Assembly (NCBI GenBank): GCA_012932295.1
Contig: JAAONU010000004.1
Coordinates: 23,568,872-23,632,871, forward strand
Length of the DNA stretch: 64,000 bases
From: Cyclina sinensis
Lineage: Eukaryota; Mollusca; Bivalvia; Venerida; Veneridae
Reading direction: 5' to 3'
Notes under the pieces: model-generated
Told to the model about the DNA's origin: nothing
What the model saw: the letters and a program-made list of their open reading frames with translations, nothing else
Databases searched by the model: none
Translations under genes and position numbers: made by a program
Part shown: positions 1-11,450 of the stretch, piece by piece
Numbering within the stretch: position 1 is the first letter of the stretch
Layout of the letters: every line of letters begins with the position of its first letter

Positions 1-494
1 GAATACACTACCGTCACTTCAAACCGCTGCTTTAATAACAGTAGATTTATGATATTTACCTTTACAATGAACTTTTAAACAACCAATGAAAGTGTACCAA
101 TATACCCGCGACCGAAAAATTTGTGATTGCAAACATTATAAATAGACAGGTGTTTTCTGACAATTTTGTAAACACGTTTCAACTACGCGTTTACTTTAAC
201 ATCTTAATACAGCAACAACCATAACATCGTGATTATAACTTAGTTTACTGTCTTATTTACGTATTCATATTAAAAATAGTTTGAAAAGTGAAATACAAAA
301 GTAACGTGCAAACATTCATTTTTTGTTTACATTTTGGGTTGCCAAATGTATGTATGGACGATTCGTTGTAGGCTAGTCACTGACTAGATGAAATGTAATT
401 GTGGATTTCCCTGTTCTAAAAATGAAAACTATCGTTCTGAAAGTTGAATTTTTAGCAGAGGTAAGAAAGTGAAACATACGACCGATGCGCAGGA
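1..494. other. AT-rich non-coding DNA, nothing recognised
   Basis: No exon-like frame, RNA gene or repeat border is visible. Unlike the DNA just downstream, this stretch shows no obvious counterpart in the later duplicated copies. Confidence 0.5.
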
Positions 495-909
495 AAGTAC
501 CTCTGCGTCAGTCATTCCATCCGAAAACTTTACCATTGCCCACAACTTCATTATTAGTAAATGGATATACTTCATACTTAAACACAACACCCCTTTTAAC
601 AAGACCATCCCACTGACAAATATTTACTTAATCCTGGCTACTGAAAAGTCGAATCGTAAAAATACATAATATTGGCTCAAACTCCGCTATAGCTATACAG
701 GTTAAGTTCAAGTTAGCAACAACAAACTTTGAGAAGAGACTTTGTTTTATCTTGATGACCTAAATGACCTTGACATTGAGGTCAAATTATCAAAAAAAGA
801 AACCCCACTTCTTTTGAAGGATCTGATATTAATTTCATCTGGTCTCCAGCTCAAAAGTTCAAGAACCACTTTGGAGGGTTTGACATCTTTCAGTGAAAAT
901 TCTTGTTTT
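495..909 (+). repeat. Interspersed repeat family T, copy 1
   Basis: This member of a repeat family runs from the 'cagtcattcc.tccgaaaact' region through the 'aacacaacacccc' and 'tgaccttgac' motifs to the 3' end 'cagtgaaaattcttgttttg'. The same motif order is seen at 22,131-22,507, 35,036-35,474 and 52,206-52,617, and inverted at 9,530-10,086 and 13,560-13,690. It has the same position inside the large duplication as the copies at 22.1 kb and 35.0 kb, so it was probably present before the duplication. No coding capacity is evident; the short frames in it are incidental. Confidence 0.7.
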
Positions 910-1924
910 GTATATTTTGTCATTAAATAGTTTGTTCCATAACTAAATCGAGGGTTGAAAAAAAAACCATTATTACCTCACTACTCTTGGAATATTTGAG
1001 ACAGGTGTTTGTGATTAAATTGTTACAGTACCGGTGTCCCAATTGTGTCCCACATATTTCAGAACAAAATTAATAGATTACATGGATTCCAAACTACATT
1101 TCTTTGAAAGTGCTTTTGTTTTTACGGTTATCTTTTCGTTAATGCTTAAGAGTATTGGTTAAAAACTTCTTTCGAATGCCTTTGAAACATTAGTATAAAT
1201 AATAAAAAATCTATTATATTTTTCTATTACTTGAGTGTATCTCCAATCTGACGAATATTTTCTAGTTTGTAGGGTGTAGCTTACCCTCAGTATGTTTCTG
1301 TATTGGTGTTTAATAGATATTACCGTTTCCAAAGATTGCAGCTGTTGTCAAAATAATTTCTGAAAATAGAATTGCACTTGCGCTCCGTTCACTTTCGATA
1401 AAATGTCACGTAAGACTATTGCTTATCATTATACACTGCGATATCTTTTTCAATGACATTTATTTCATAAAACAATCGTCTGTAACAGAGTATCATTTAA
1501 CAGAATTCTACGGAAGGTATTGCCTCAGTGCCTTACTAATTATCAAATCAAGCTGCAGAATAATAGTGCGCGATTGTCTCGTTAATTTCCTCTCCGTCTC
1601 GTTTATTTGATCTGTGGAATTATATGACGAATAAAATATGTACTAATTGTGCAGGTTGATGCAATGTGAACTACCAAAATCTCAGTTCTAGTCATTTCTT
1701 TCATACCAGCTGTAGGTTGATAAAGAAAGGAAAATAATGTAAGCGGATCAATACAAAAAAAGAATTCACAGTTATCATTTAAGATATTCTCGTTTTTGAA
1801 CTGCAAAATTAATGAGTTGGAAAAATATGGATTTACTTCAAACTTGGATAAATGTTAACTGTCAAACGTTATATAGTGGGAAGTTCACTAGCTAAGGTGA
1901 CAATGTTATTCTGGATGAATGCTA
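910..1924. other. Duplicated non-coding block, copy 1 (pairs with 35.5-37.2 kb)
   Basis: From about 1,380 on, the DNA aligns by eye with 36,720-37,180. Shared stretches include 'acagagtatcatttaacaga' and 'cgcgattgtctcgttaattt'. A weaker match joins 1,050-1,150 with 35,830-35,920. Small indels break every reading frame, so this looks like non-coding DNA. Confidence 0.6.
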
Positions 1925-2206
1925 CTAGACTTGCTACACTGCTTGACTTGCTGCGCTGCTGGAGTTGCTGCTGCGCTTCCTGGACTTGCTGCACTTCCTA
2001 GATTTGCTGCGCTTCTTAGACTTGCTGCCCTTCCTCGACTTGCTGCGCTTCTTTGACTTGCTGCGCCTCTTTGATTTACTACTCTTCCTTGACTTGCTGC
2101 GCTTCTTAGACTAGCTGTGCTTCTAAAGCACTGCTTCTTGTTCTTACTGCGCTTACTGGTCTCCCTCTGCTTCTAGTCTGGCTGCGCTTGCTGCGCTTCC
2201 TGGTCG
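1925..2206. repeat. 18-bp minisatellite, (GACTTGCTGCGCTTCTTR)n
   Basis: Roughly fourteen degenerate copies of an 18-bp unit run head to tail, purest at 1,975-2,110. Because 18 is a multiple of three, the minus strand stays open for about 60 codons (roughly 2,107 down to 1,929) and reads as a basic, serine-rich hexapeptide repeat of the form S-K-K-R-S-K. Upstream on that strand the frame hits TAG codons. The array is missing from the sister copy near 37.2 kb. It could be a remnant of an SR-like or protamine-like coding region, or simply a satellite that happens to be open. Confidence 0.75.
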
Positions 2207-2560
2207 ATCTCACATAAAGTGAACATCAGGTTTTCTTTATTTCAACCTCACATATAGTTTTTATATATATAAATAAACAGCGAGAACCGGATAGAAACAA
2301 CAATAACGTGACGTCACAATACAAAATGGCGTCACGCCAAAACGTGCCATTGTGTTTCATTAAAAATACTTAAATAAGAATTTCAGAGGTTTGAATAAAC
2401 GTTTCAATTAGAAATAAACTGCAAAATAATCATGCAAAACAGTTCTTTCAAATATAACAAAATATTTGTTTTATCTAGTTCGTGCTGTCAAACAATAAAC
2501 AAAAACATAGCAACATTTCTGCAACAGAATTCATCTTGACATTAAGAACTTTGAATTATT
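2207..2560. other. Non-coding DNA unique to copy 1, with a CRE-like palindrome
   Basis: No gene is seen. The 8-bp palindrome TGACGTCA, the consensus CREB/ATF site, lies at 2,309-2,316, and a second GCGTCACG follows at about 2,329. Whether they are used cannot be told. This stretch has no counterpart in copy 3. Confidence 0.3.
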
Positions 2561-5210
2561 ATTAATATCTGAACTTATTATTTTTCTCTTAAACTTATTT
2601 AAATAATTATACCTTTTTCTATAAAGATACGAAGAAAATGTTCATTTTAACAACATGAAACATATAACGTAGTTTGTTTACTTTTTACAGAATCTCTTTT
2701 GAGTTGAAATATTTTGATCTTAATGCAATAGGTGCAGTTCTGAAGAACTTCTCCTTAAAAAGAATACATCAGTTTCCATTCGCATCTTAAACTCCTCTAA
2801 CCTCTTTTCACTTCTGCTATTTCACAAAAAGCTATTAACATGTACCCGTATACTTTTACAAACCTAACCTAAACATACAAACTTAAATTCCATGTCAGCC
2901 GTATGCGTCGAAATATTGAGGAGAAAATTTTGAAACTACATTATGCATTCTTCTATGCAGACATCAAAGCAAAGGTAGCACAAACAACCTTATAACTTTT
3001 GTAGAATTAAAACGTTTCCTAAAGGTAGAGATACACAATTTAAAAGAAGCATGAAAACATGATTAAGGAGAGGTAAGCGGGTAGACCTTTATACTGTATC
3101 TAAAAACAACAGAAAAACTCGCATCAAATGATAGGCGCTTGTGGACATTTCAGACAAATATATGGTCCAAACTAACAGGTCATACAAAATCATCATCAGG
3201 GCGCCTCTGCGGTTTCCTTTAAATAACAATTCGACGATATCAATCTATTTATTTTCCGTGTATCAGCGTATGTCCTATGACATTTTTTTCTAATATATAA
3301 ATGTTAAGCATGACCTGATGTTATGCAAAGTGTGAACAGCTTACGGTGAAAGATAATTTGTTCTTCGCGTACTCAATGTTGTTATTGTGATCTTCAGCTA
3401 GAGTAAAACTTTTAAAAAAGCGCTTCAGACCAGGCATGAGTAAAAATTGCTTTTTTCGCTGATGCTTTGCATCTAAATAATACAAACGGAAGTTTCTTGA
3501 GAAGGACTGAGTCCACTAAGAAACATGAGTATACAACAAACTACCTAAGAAATAACAAGACCATGCATATTGTACTATGCTCTTAATGGTACTTTAAAAA
3601 AATTATAATTTATTCACACTATTTCGGAAGTTATTTCGAAATTTGAACATAAATATTGAAATTATTTAGAGGACTGTTCAACAAACAGAAACAAATTAAC
3701 TAAGATTAGATTTTCCGAAAATTACATTTTTAAGACATTGGTCGTCAGATAATCCTTGAAATTCAATGTCTTTCATTTGTTGTTATTATTATTATTATTA
3801 TTATTATTAATATTATTATTATTATTATTATTATACTTCCCATTGCATTTTTCCGGCTTAACAAGTTAAACTGCAGTTCTTATCATCAAAGCAGTCATTA
3901 TTACTCAAGTCATAAATGTCATATCATTTAATCTTTACGAATTTATATGAATCTGGGTTTTATGTTTCAGGATTCAGATTACCGTGTTGTCCCTTCCAAA
4001 GTCTATAGTGACACTTAGGTGTACAGTAATACTTAGCACAGTCTGTTGACAAACATTGTACCAAAATCTAACTTAAAGGTATAATATCGCCAATTAACAA
4101 AAAAACAGGACCTGACAAATGAAGTGCCGATAAGTATTCTCGACGGATCGTACTTCTTCTTCTGTATTTTTACAGCTTTTTCTAAGCTTCCACGTAATTA
4201 TTCAACATTCATCATGTGACATGGACGAGTAGTTTTACAAATATTGGCGAAGTGCGTTCGGAAACAATTTAAGACCGGCCGGTAAAAAATATTTTTGATA
4301 ATTTAATCCTGTGTATCTCAAGCACATGGCTTGCTAACCACGAAAATTAACCGTGCAGAGAGGATGTTGATAATGTTTTAAGCATTCTAGATTTCTTTTT
4401 TGGTTTATTTTGATGACGATTATGATCAGTATTATAACTTAAATATAATTTTCAGTATTACTGAGTGCTAATGACAGCTAATAGTTCTCATATGTCTAGT
4501 TAACTACTGCACTATGAAAATTTTTAAGTACAAAACCATGACAGATATACTGTTGTGCTGTGCACAGTTACGTGGTGGTGTTCGTTTTTAAACATCAGAT
4601 ACACTTGCTGATTTTTTAACTAAGCTCTGTGTGAATATTAACGCATCAAATCTAATGACGGCTGGGTATCTCTTATTTTACAAAATCACAGTTAACTTGT
4701 TGAACACACGAGTGTTTTATGTGCTTTTCATTAATTATACTCGCACATGCTTTAAAGCTGATAAATGAATACCATTAATTACACAGTATATGATTAGTTT
4801 TGATCCTCCTTGTTCAATTACATAATCTATTACTTAATTACATACTTTTTCATCAACAGACTTCAAAGCATTTGGAGGCCATTAAAATATCTGGAAATAT
4901 TTACAATACTGTAAAGTATCAAGCAAGTTGAAAGTATATAATATTTCATTCTTTATTAGCAAAAAAACATTTTTAGATTCTTTTGACAAAAAGGTACATC
5001 CGCTTTGTTCCCTCTTCATAATATAGTTACCGATTCATATCTATATAACAACTATTCAGTTATTTTTGTGAAAATATCATTGTTTACTACAACAACAGTG
5101 AGAAAACGGTTCGCGAAAAGATACCTAGCGAATCAGGCAAAACTTTCAAATGTACTCACGGTCTTGTGGTGGCTAACAGTTACACTTGCTTCAACAGTAA
5201 CCAACTGATT
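2561..5210. other. Duplicated non-coding block, copy 1 (pairs with 37.4-41.3 kb)
   Basis: A long colinear match to copy 3 is seen, for example 'gagttgaaatattttgatct' near 2,700 against 37,490, and the 'cacagttaacttgt.gaacacac' segment near 4,690 against 40,850. Frames are not conserved between the copies, so I call no exon. Copy 3 carries an extra family A element at 38,895-39,713; the empty position in copy 1 is near 3,775. Confidence 0.65.
3783..3833 (+). repeat. (ATT)n microsatellite
   Basis: This is a nearly pure trinucleotide run with one interruption. In copy 3 the equivalent site (about 39,717-39,752) is a degenerate TTA/TTG run next to the family A insertion. Confidence 0.9.
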
Positions 5211-5459
5211 ACAGGTGTATAATGCATTACATTTTTATTTTCATTGTTCTTGCTGTTTTGTGTGTGTGTTTGTTTTCTGTAGTAACATGGCAATTCTGGT
5301 GTCTTATTTTTGCATCTTTACAAAAAGAAATAAATAAACAAGTTACATATTTTATGTTTTACTTGAGAGGTTGTATCTAAATATATACACAACGGTTTAA
5401 CCTACTATCACACGAGTTGGTCAGTTTCAAAACCTCAGAATAGCTTCTGTGTTTTTAGT

Positions 5460-6700
5460 ATCTAAACAAAGCGTTCTTCTGTATTTTGAGACTTGAAGTA
5501 ATTCATTCACATTAGGATACACCAATACTGTATGCTATATTAATGTATGTATGTACACATTTATCTTACTACATTTAAAGGCAAAAGCTTACATTTAGAC
5601 AGAAGACAGATATCATATGATATTATATTTTTTATGACTATACATTTAACACTTTTCTTCATCAACCTTTCAGTCAGTAAATGTATTCCTAACGGTCGAA
5701 TAGATCTTCAAGTGAAACTGAATTTACACGTAAATTCTTGTCCTTGTAGACGGTGAAGCAGATTCTAAAATTCAAGAAACTGAAACTATGAAGTAATCAT
5801 ATCATTACATTTTTATTGAAACTTACTTACATCGAGAATGTACTCATCTACGTACTTATGTTTTCTTACTACATTTTAAGACAAAAGCTCACAGTCACTT
5901 AAACAGATAACAGAGTTTGAGAAATTCAGTTTACGTAGATATTGACAGAATATTATTTCTTAGTGTTAACAAGTCTACTTTACAAGGCAGCAATCAATCT
6001 GGTTTTACTTTATTAAGTGTGTTTAAAGAAAGATGAACGCCACTGAAAAATGAAAAAAATAGTAAGATGTATTTTCTCTGAAATTTGGAATTTCCTTTTC
6101 GATAGAAACTATCTGTTCTCTCTACTTTTCATCATTTCCAAAACAATTCATATGGGCAACATTGTCAAAAATACGAACGTAATATGCAAACTTCTGCAAG
6201 CCATTCCGTTAATGCCGATTTTCATTACGCAATGTCTTATATTTGTTATAACCATCATACATAAAGATGGCATTAGTTCTAACAAAGAACATTAATAAAT
6301 AAAACACAATCAAAACACGGATCAAAAATATGACACTGAATTATGGCGGTGTTTAATTTGAAACAGAATTTACCGAAAGTTTTGAGCAGTAGGAAGAATT
6401 ACAGGGTTACAAACTTAAGGGAATAAATATCGGGCGCATATCTGATCACTGCTGGTAGGATTGCAGTACTACCAATAAACGTATTTTTTCTATGATAAAT
6501 TTCAGGCAAAAGTCTAAAAAAACAAGATATTGTCTAATCACAAACATTTATGTAATAAATATGGAAATAAGGGGATTTTGGCTGATGTCTTATCATTCAG
6601 AAATGTCCAAAAAATATGTCTTGAAGAATGTTTATCCTTACTGCGCAATTTGTAGTTGCTTTGTTGCTCTACAATTACTTCGCGTTATTTTTTCTTGAAA
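5460..6700. other. Triplicated non-coding block, copy 1
   Basis: The stretch 'acttgaagtaattcattcac ... gacagaagacagatatcat' recurs at 22,845-24,050 and in part at 42,150-42,317. The only long frame (about 80 codons from 6,050) is broken by indels in the copy at 23.4 kb, which argues against coding. Confidence 0.6.
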
Positions 6701-7256
6701 AAAGTTAAGCACTCTGCTTTATTAATATTTACATTTATTTTATTTTATTTCATTTAAGCCTTATCATTTGTGCTCATAGTTTTCTGTTATTACCGTCGTC
6801 AGTCTTTGTTTCATTATTTTTCCCTTATTCAGCGCCCGGCGGGTTTCTGGCAAAACTTCACAAAAGTAATCATTGACAACCCTAGTTTTGCATATCATAA
6901 TAAATGTACGGATAAGAAATATGTAGTCTGAATAAGATGGGAGATTACATACAACTGTGATAAGTTATCCATCTGTAAAGGAAAATTTGATATAATGTAT
7001 CTGATAACTCTGATTTAAGTCAGCCTTATTTGACAGGACAAGAGCATACGCATTTTCCGTAATGCCGAAACAAACATACTGGACGTACTATATCCTAAAT
7101 ATTTCAAAAGTAACTTTTGTACTAGGATAGTAAAAAAGCTTATCATCAAAAAAGGGAAGCACAGATATTTTAGCTATAACCTAAAAAGCTGTTGTCTTTA
7201 AATATTTCTGTACTTACCGGCCGACACTATTCTAAAGATTTTTTCATGTATAGATG
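6701..7256. other. Non-coding DNA, nothing recognised
   Basis: AT-rich flank upstream of the LTR mini-element. No exon, RNA gene or repeat border was seen. Confidence 0.4.
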
Positions 7257-7398
7257 TGTAACCCGGAAAAAATCCACCTTCCCCGAGCTGGGTTTGAACT
7301 CGGGTACCTTCGATTACTAAGCGGACACTCTACCACGTCGCCATAAAAGCTAGCTGATAGGCAAGGGAGTAGAAGTGCCGTATTATACCTCTGCTACA
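7257..7398 (-). repeat. LTR (3' LTR in element orientation), 142 bp
   Basis: TG...CA ends. Identical to the LTR at 7,515-7,656. On the minus strand it follows the polypurine tract. Confidence 0.88.
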
Positions 7399-7402
7399 TA
7401 CA

Positions 7403-7415
7403 CCCCCTCCTTCTT
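7403..7415 (-). promoter_or_regulatory. Polypurine tract AAGAAGGAGGGGG
   Basis: This 13-nt all-purine run on the minus strand ends four bases before the 3' LTR, where plus-strand DNA priming is expected in an LTR element. Confidence 0.8.
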
Positions 7416-7500
7416 AGAATTCGTCCTCGAATTCCTGGAGCACTGAATGTCTGTGGGACTTTCTAAGGGTGCCATCACATCTAAACTCGTGAGTTATTTA

Positions 7501-7512
7501 CGTTGGGCGCCA
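7501..7512 (-). promoter_or_regulatory. Primer-binding site TGGCGCCCAACG
   Basis: On the minus strand this sequence starts two bases inside the 5' LTR. The leading TGG matches the complement of a tRNA 3' CCA end, as expected for minus-strand DNA priming by a tRNA. I did not identify which tRNA. Confidence 0.8.
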
Positions 7513-7514
7513 AA

Positions 7515-7656
7515 TGTAACCCGGAAAAAATCCACCTTCCCCGAGCTGGGTTTGAACTCGGGTACCTTCGATTACTAAGCGGACACTCTACCACGTCGCC
7601 ATAAAAGCTAGCTGATAGGCAAGGGAGTAGAAGTGCCGTATTATACCTCTGCTACA
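7515..7656 (-). repeat. LTR (5' LTR in element orientation), 142 bp
   Basis: TG...CA ends. On the minus strand it precedes the primer-binding site. It is followed on the plus strand by the GATG target duplication. Confidence 0.88.
7549..7601 (-). promoter_or_regulatory. tRNA-like internal pol III promoter inside the LTR
   Basis: On the minus strand, TGGCGACGTGG (7,591-7,601) resembles the tRNA A box and GAGTTCAAACC (7,549-7,559) resembles the B box. They lie 31 bp apart, which is tRNA-like spacing. The B box sits in the loop of a CCCGAG/CTCGGG hairpin. The same boxes are in the other LTR at 7,333-7,343 and 7,291-7,301. It looks tRNA-derived but is not an intact tRNA. Confidence 0.7.
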
Positions 7657-7660
7657 GATG

Positions 7661-8870
7661 AATAACTGCGTCAATTTAAATAAGTATGTGTCTCTGTCTC
7701 TAAGTTTGATCAAATGTATTCAATTTGTTTTAATTGTCAGAGATAGTTAGCTTAAAAAAAAATGAACAATCCACGCTTTAGCATGCACTATTACCAGTAT
7801 CATAACTAGTCCGGTTATTTCTGGATCATCTTTTACAAGCCAAAATTAAAATTTTCGACTAAAATATACTTTTTATAATGATCAATTTACGTATTGCATT
7901 TTAAAAATTATAAAAGGCTCTTTCTTGATGATCGTACATTAGGAAATAACAAACATAAAATTAATGCGGTGAATAATGAAATAAAATATGAGATAGAGTA
8001 AACACTCGTAAATCACGTATGAAGTTCGACGTAAGAGAAGAATATTCTTGTCTTGTAGTTGGCTTAAAACTACTGGTGCCATACGTGGTAATTTGTTTGT
8101 TCGTTTGAAGGCCTTGAATCTGTCAAGAAACACATTGGGTCACAGTTTCGAACCCAAGCAGGAGAAGAAGTTATAAGCAAACACACATAATCCAGTCAAA
8201 ATAAGTACGTGTTATTACTCTAATCGATATACATCAGTTGTTAGTTAACGCTTTCATCGCAGTGGGAACGTCACCAAATAAGATATAACTAAAATATATG
8301 ACTTATAAGGTAAGAGCATTAAAGAGTATTTGAAATGTAAATTATGATCTACATGTATTTAAAACCATGATAAATACTGATGAAATATTATCTGACATGC
8401 AAACTTTTAAAATGTATTTCTGTTCATAAATCAAATTTATCGAACATCACCTCCGTAGTCTGTGAGTTGTTGTTAGAATCGCAACTTATTTTGCGAAATT
8501 TCAGTAATCTCCATATACATCTGTTTTAATTATTATTACATAGAAATGACATAAAAATTCGCAATAAACAAACAAAATTTAGTTGAAAAAGACTTATGAA
8601 AAAATATTTCATAATAAAATTCAAATAGATTTGAGTTTTAAGAAATGACATTCAACACCTACTTAGTACGAGTTCCTTTGAAAGGAATATATAATGATTT
8701 TTTGTAGAAAAATAATGCTTTCTGTAATAATGAACCAAATGTCATAAACACAAACTGCAACTTCTTAATATAAGACTCTTACTTGTAATGACGAGATGAA
8801 AGAAATGAGACAACAAAATAAGAAACATGTGCCGTATCTCTTTAGGGGATCAGTAATTATCCGACTTATT
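7661..8870. other. Non-coding DNA; right end matches copy 3
   Basis: No gene is seen. From about 8,785, the 'gacgagatgaaagaaatgag' stretch aligns with 42,383 in copy 3 and leads into the insertion at 8,871. Confidence 0.4.
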
Positions 8871-10332
8871 GTATGAGTACTTTTATTCGCGGAGTACTAA
8901 CATTGTGTATTCGCGGGGAACACGAGTGCGCGAATTCAGGTGCAGGTAAAATATGTACACAAACTTGTGTGTGCTCTACGTAAAACCGAAAAAACAGATG
9001 TATTTATAGCATTTTATTGACCTCGTTCTGATGCCGATCTATAAATAAGCATTGAATTATAATAATGCAAGGTTTTGTTTTTATTGTTTATTTGAAAATA
9101 ATGGACTTTCAAATATTAAAATTTACTATTTTCTTAGTTTTATAATGTCAAACAGAGGTAAAATAATGCAAACTGAGATTGCACCAGTTATCCGTTATTT
9201 TCCGATTATGTCATTTGTGTGTTTTTGTTCACCTGTATAAATGCAATGAGCTAATCGTCTATATATAGCATAGTAATTTATAGAACTAATAATGAATGCT
9301 CGTTTCAATCCAGCATGCCAATATTTCCGATGCAATGCATGTGCTAGAATCAGAATCTGTATTATTATTTTTATTAGCCACTGTTTCAACATGATGTAAA
9401 TTATTGTATATGAACGTATGAATAAACTGATTATAACAGCGATGCAACACTGACTGTTACTTGTTACTTTTGAAACTACGAATGGATTTACTTAATGCGT
9501 ATTTTAGTGAAATATTTTCAGTGTTAACGAGAACTGTCACTGTAAGATGACTATGCCCCCGAAGTGGTGCTTTGACCTTTGAGCTGAAAACCAGTCGTTC
9601 AGTGATCAAGGTCAAATAAATATAGGTCAGTGGAAAGGTCTTGTCTAAAGGGGTGTTGTGTCCAAGTATGGAGTATATCCACTTACTTATGTGGAAGTAA
9701 TGGTCAATGTTAAAGTTTTTGGACAATTGGATCTTCAAGGTGAAGGTCATTCAGGGGTAAAGGTCAAACAAATATAGGTCAGTGGGAAGGTCTTGTCCAA
9801 AGTGGTGTTGTTTCCAAGTATGGACTATATCAACTTACTAATGTGGAAGTAATGGTCAATGTTAAAGTGTTTGGACAATTGGATCTTCAAGGTGAAGGTC
9901 ATTCAGGGGTGAAGGTCAAACAAATATAGGTCAGTGAAAAGGTGTTGTCCAAAGGGGGTGCTGTGTTAAAGTATGAATTAAATTCACTTACTAATAAGGA
10001 AGTTATGGCCAATGTTAAAGTTTACAGACGGACGGACTGACGGACGGACGGTTCAAAAACTATTTGCCGCCCTTCGGGGCATACAAATCAATCAATCGCA
10101 CAGATTATACATATTTACAAGGGGCAGTTTGGATCTAATACCTGTTACAATCATTTAGTATTACCGAGAATTCCAGTCGATTCACTTCGGAATAATCTGA
10201 AATTTCCGGTAATTTCCGTAAATGGCTGCTACTATGCCGGGCGCGAATACATGTACGAGCGAATATTTTGATTTTTTCATAAGGTTGGCCGCTTAGTGCG
10301 AAATGTTTGCAACGCGAATATAAGACTCATAC
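8871..10332. mobile_element. Non-autonomous TIR DNA element, 1.46 kb, with a nested repeat
   Basis: The ends are inverted repeats of about 20 bp: GTATGAGTACTTTTATTCGCG on the left, and GTATGAGTCTTATATTCGCG when the right end is read on the minus strand. ATTCGCG motifs recur just inside both ends. In copy 3 the flanks are joined directly near 42,455, so that site is empty. No transposase frame is visible. A family T repeat is nested at 9,530-10,086, which splits the original element. No clear target duplication is seen, so the superfamily is unassigned. Confidence 0.65.
9530..10086 (-). repeat. Interspersed repeat family T, copy 2, internally triplicated
   Basis: Inverted relative to the other main copies. 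It opens with 'gaactgtcactgtaagatga' and 'gcccccgaagtgg' and closes with 'ccgcccttcggggcatacaaa'. The middle repeats a unit of about 155 bp nearly three times, containing 'aaggtcaaacaaatataggt' and 'gtccaaag.ggtgttg'. A run of GACGGACG motifs precedes the end. It lies inside the TIR element. Confidence 0.75.
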
Positions 10333-10976
10333 AGTGTTTTACTAGAATATTATTTCAGTACAAGAACTGAAAATCTGACTGCATGATACTGAACCTTATC
10401 CTAAACAACCAACTCATTTTAACAACACATTTAAAGAAATACTTATCTCAAACGTAAATGTTATGTACTGCCCCATATCAATTAATTAGGTGCTGACATT
10501 GACTTATCCATCATTTTACCCCCTACATTACTTTCTATACATTCGACTAATTATCACTGTCATAACTAATTCATTTTACTGGAACACTGACAGAATAAAG
10601 AGCTTAAAATTAAATTTGGAAATTAACTTGATAGTCTATAATCATTCACCTGAGTTCACGTCATTGCCGATTAATATAAAGTGCATGACTTCGTGATCTC
10701 CCATTGGTTACAACATATGTTTAGAAGAGCAAATTAAACATGAATTATAACAAGATCTTAAACATGTTAAAAAAGTACATGCTTTCGTGAGAGAGAGAAA
10801 ATTACAATCGGACCAATTTCTGCACTTTTAATATTTATTATCTGACGATAAAAAAGTTCTTTTTTAATTTCAAAATATTAAGTACTGTCGCGAAGTCATA
10901 AATTTATTTATCTTTTTTAACTGACTATCATATTAAATAAAACAACTCATGAATATATGTACATACTAAAATTTTC
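10333..10976. other. Duplicated non-coding block, copy 1 (pairs with 42.46-43.0 kb)
   Basis: The segment 'attatttcagtacaagaact' resumes the match to copy 3 immediately after the TIR element. No conserved frame is seen. Confidence 0.55.
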
Positions 10977-11450
10977 GTGAGACCCGCAGTAAGATATTGT
11001 CATCAACAACTTTAAAATAAATGAACCATATGATGAACTACTGCACAATCTGAGTGTCATTTCTAATATAATAACAGTCATCAACAAAAATGTGCAAGCG
11101 GAATCAATAATAAATTAGATAAATGAAAGGATTTATTTTTGAAATACAACAAATAACAAATGTCTGAAGACGAGACAAATCTTGAGAAAATCTAAATAAA
11201 GTTAGACATTTATCTAATAAAAAGCAATAAAGAGAAGAAATATTTTTATTGCGACGGTAAATGATGTTTTCTGAGTATACTGGAATAAAACATAATGCGT
11301 AAATTTCATAAAAGATGACGAATATTGCAAAACTGTACTGCTATCTCTTATTTTTAGGTAATGTAAATTTTACGAAATAATTTTAATGATACCAATCTTT
11401 CTGATCATTTCCTAAAGGGTTATAAAACATCAAGCCTTCAGTTTTATACC
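10977..11450. repeat. Five-copy conserved block, copy 1
   Basis: The block runs from 'gagacccgcagtaag' through 'gcaagcgga', 'gacatttatctaat', 'gcaata.ag..aagaga' and 'tactggaataaaacataatg' to a TATA-like 'gggttataaaacatcaagcc' at about 11,418. Other copies are at 26,341, 43,097, 47,115 and 60,055. It contains no conserved frame. It may be an old interspersed element or the upstream region of a vanished gene family. Confidence 0.6.

Larger units (their letters stand above)
7257..7656 (-). mobile_element. TRIM-like mini LTR retrotransposon, 400 bp
   Basis: Two LTRs of 142 bp, identical base for base in my reading, flank a 116-bp interior with no coding capacity. Each LTR begins TG and ends CA, and the element is bracketed by a GATG target duplication (7,253-7,256 and 7,657-7,660). 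Read on the minus strand, the interior opens with TTTGGCGCCCAACG, a primer-binding site starting two bases after the LTR, and closes with the polypurine tract AAGAAGGAGGGGG four bases before the second LTR. This layout fits terminal-repeat retrotransposons in miniature, which move using proteins of autonomous LTR elements. Identical LTRs imply a recent insertion. The LTR also contains a tRNA-like A box and B box, annotated separately. Confidence 0.88.

Noticed and set aside
2309..2316. Functional CREB/ATF enhancer
   Set aside because: A single 8-bp palindrome with no nearby gene is not enough; kept only as a described motif.
6050..6295. 81-codon plus-strand frame with hydrophobic stretches
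   Set aside because: The duplicated counterpart near 23,410-23,600 has indels and stops in this frame, so it is not under coding constraint.
7257..7656. Two tandem tRNA genes on the minus strand
   Set aside because: The A and B boxes are present but acceptor and anticodon stems are incomplete, and LTR ends, primer-binding site, polypurine tract and target duplication explain the pair better.
9457..9750. 97-codon minus-strand frame
   Set aside because: It lies within the family T repeat and its edge. Similar frames at 469-669 and 52,129-52,595 come from the same repeat.
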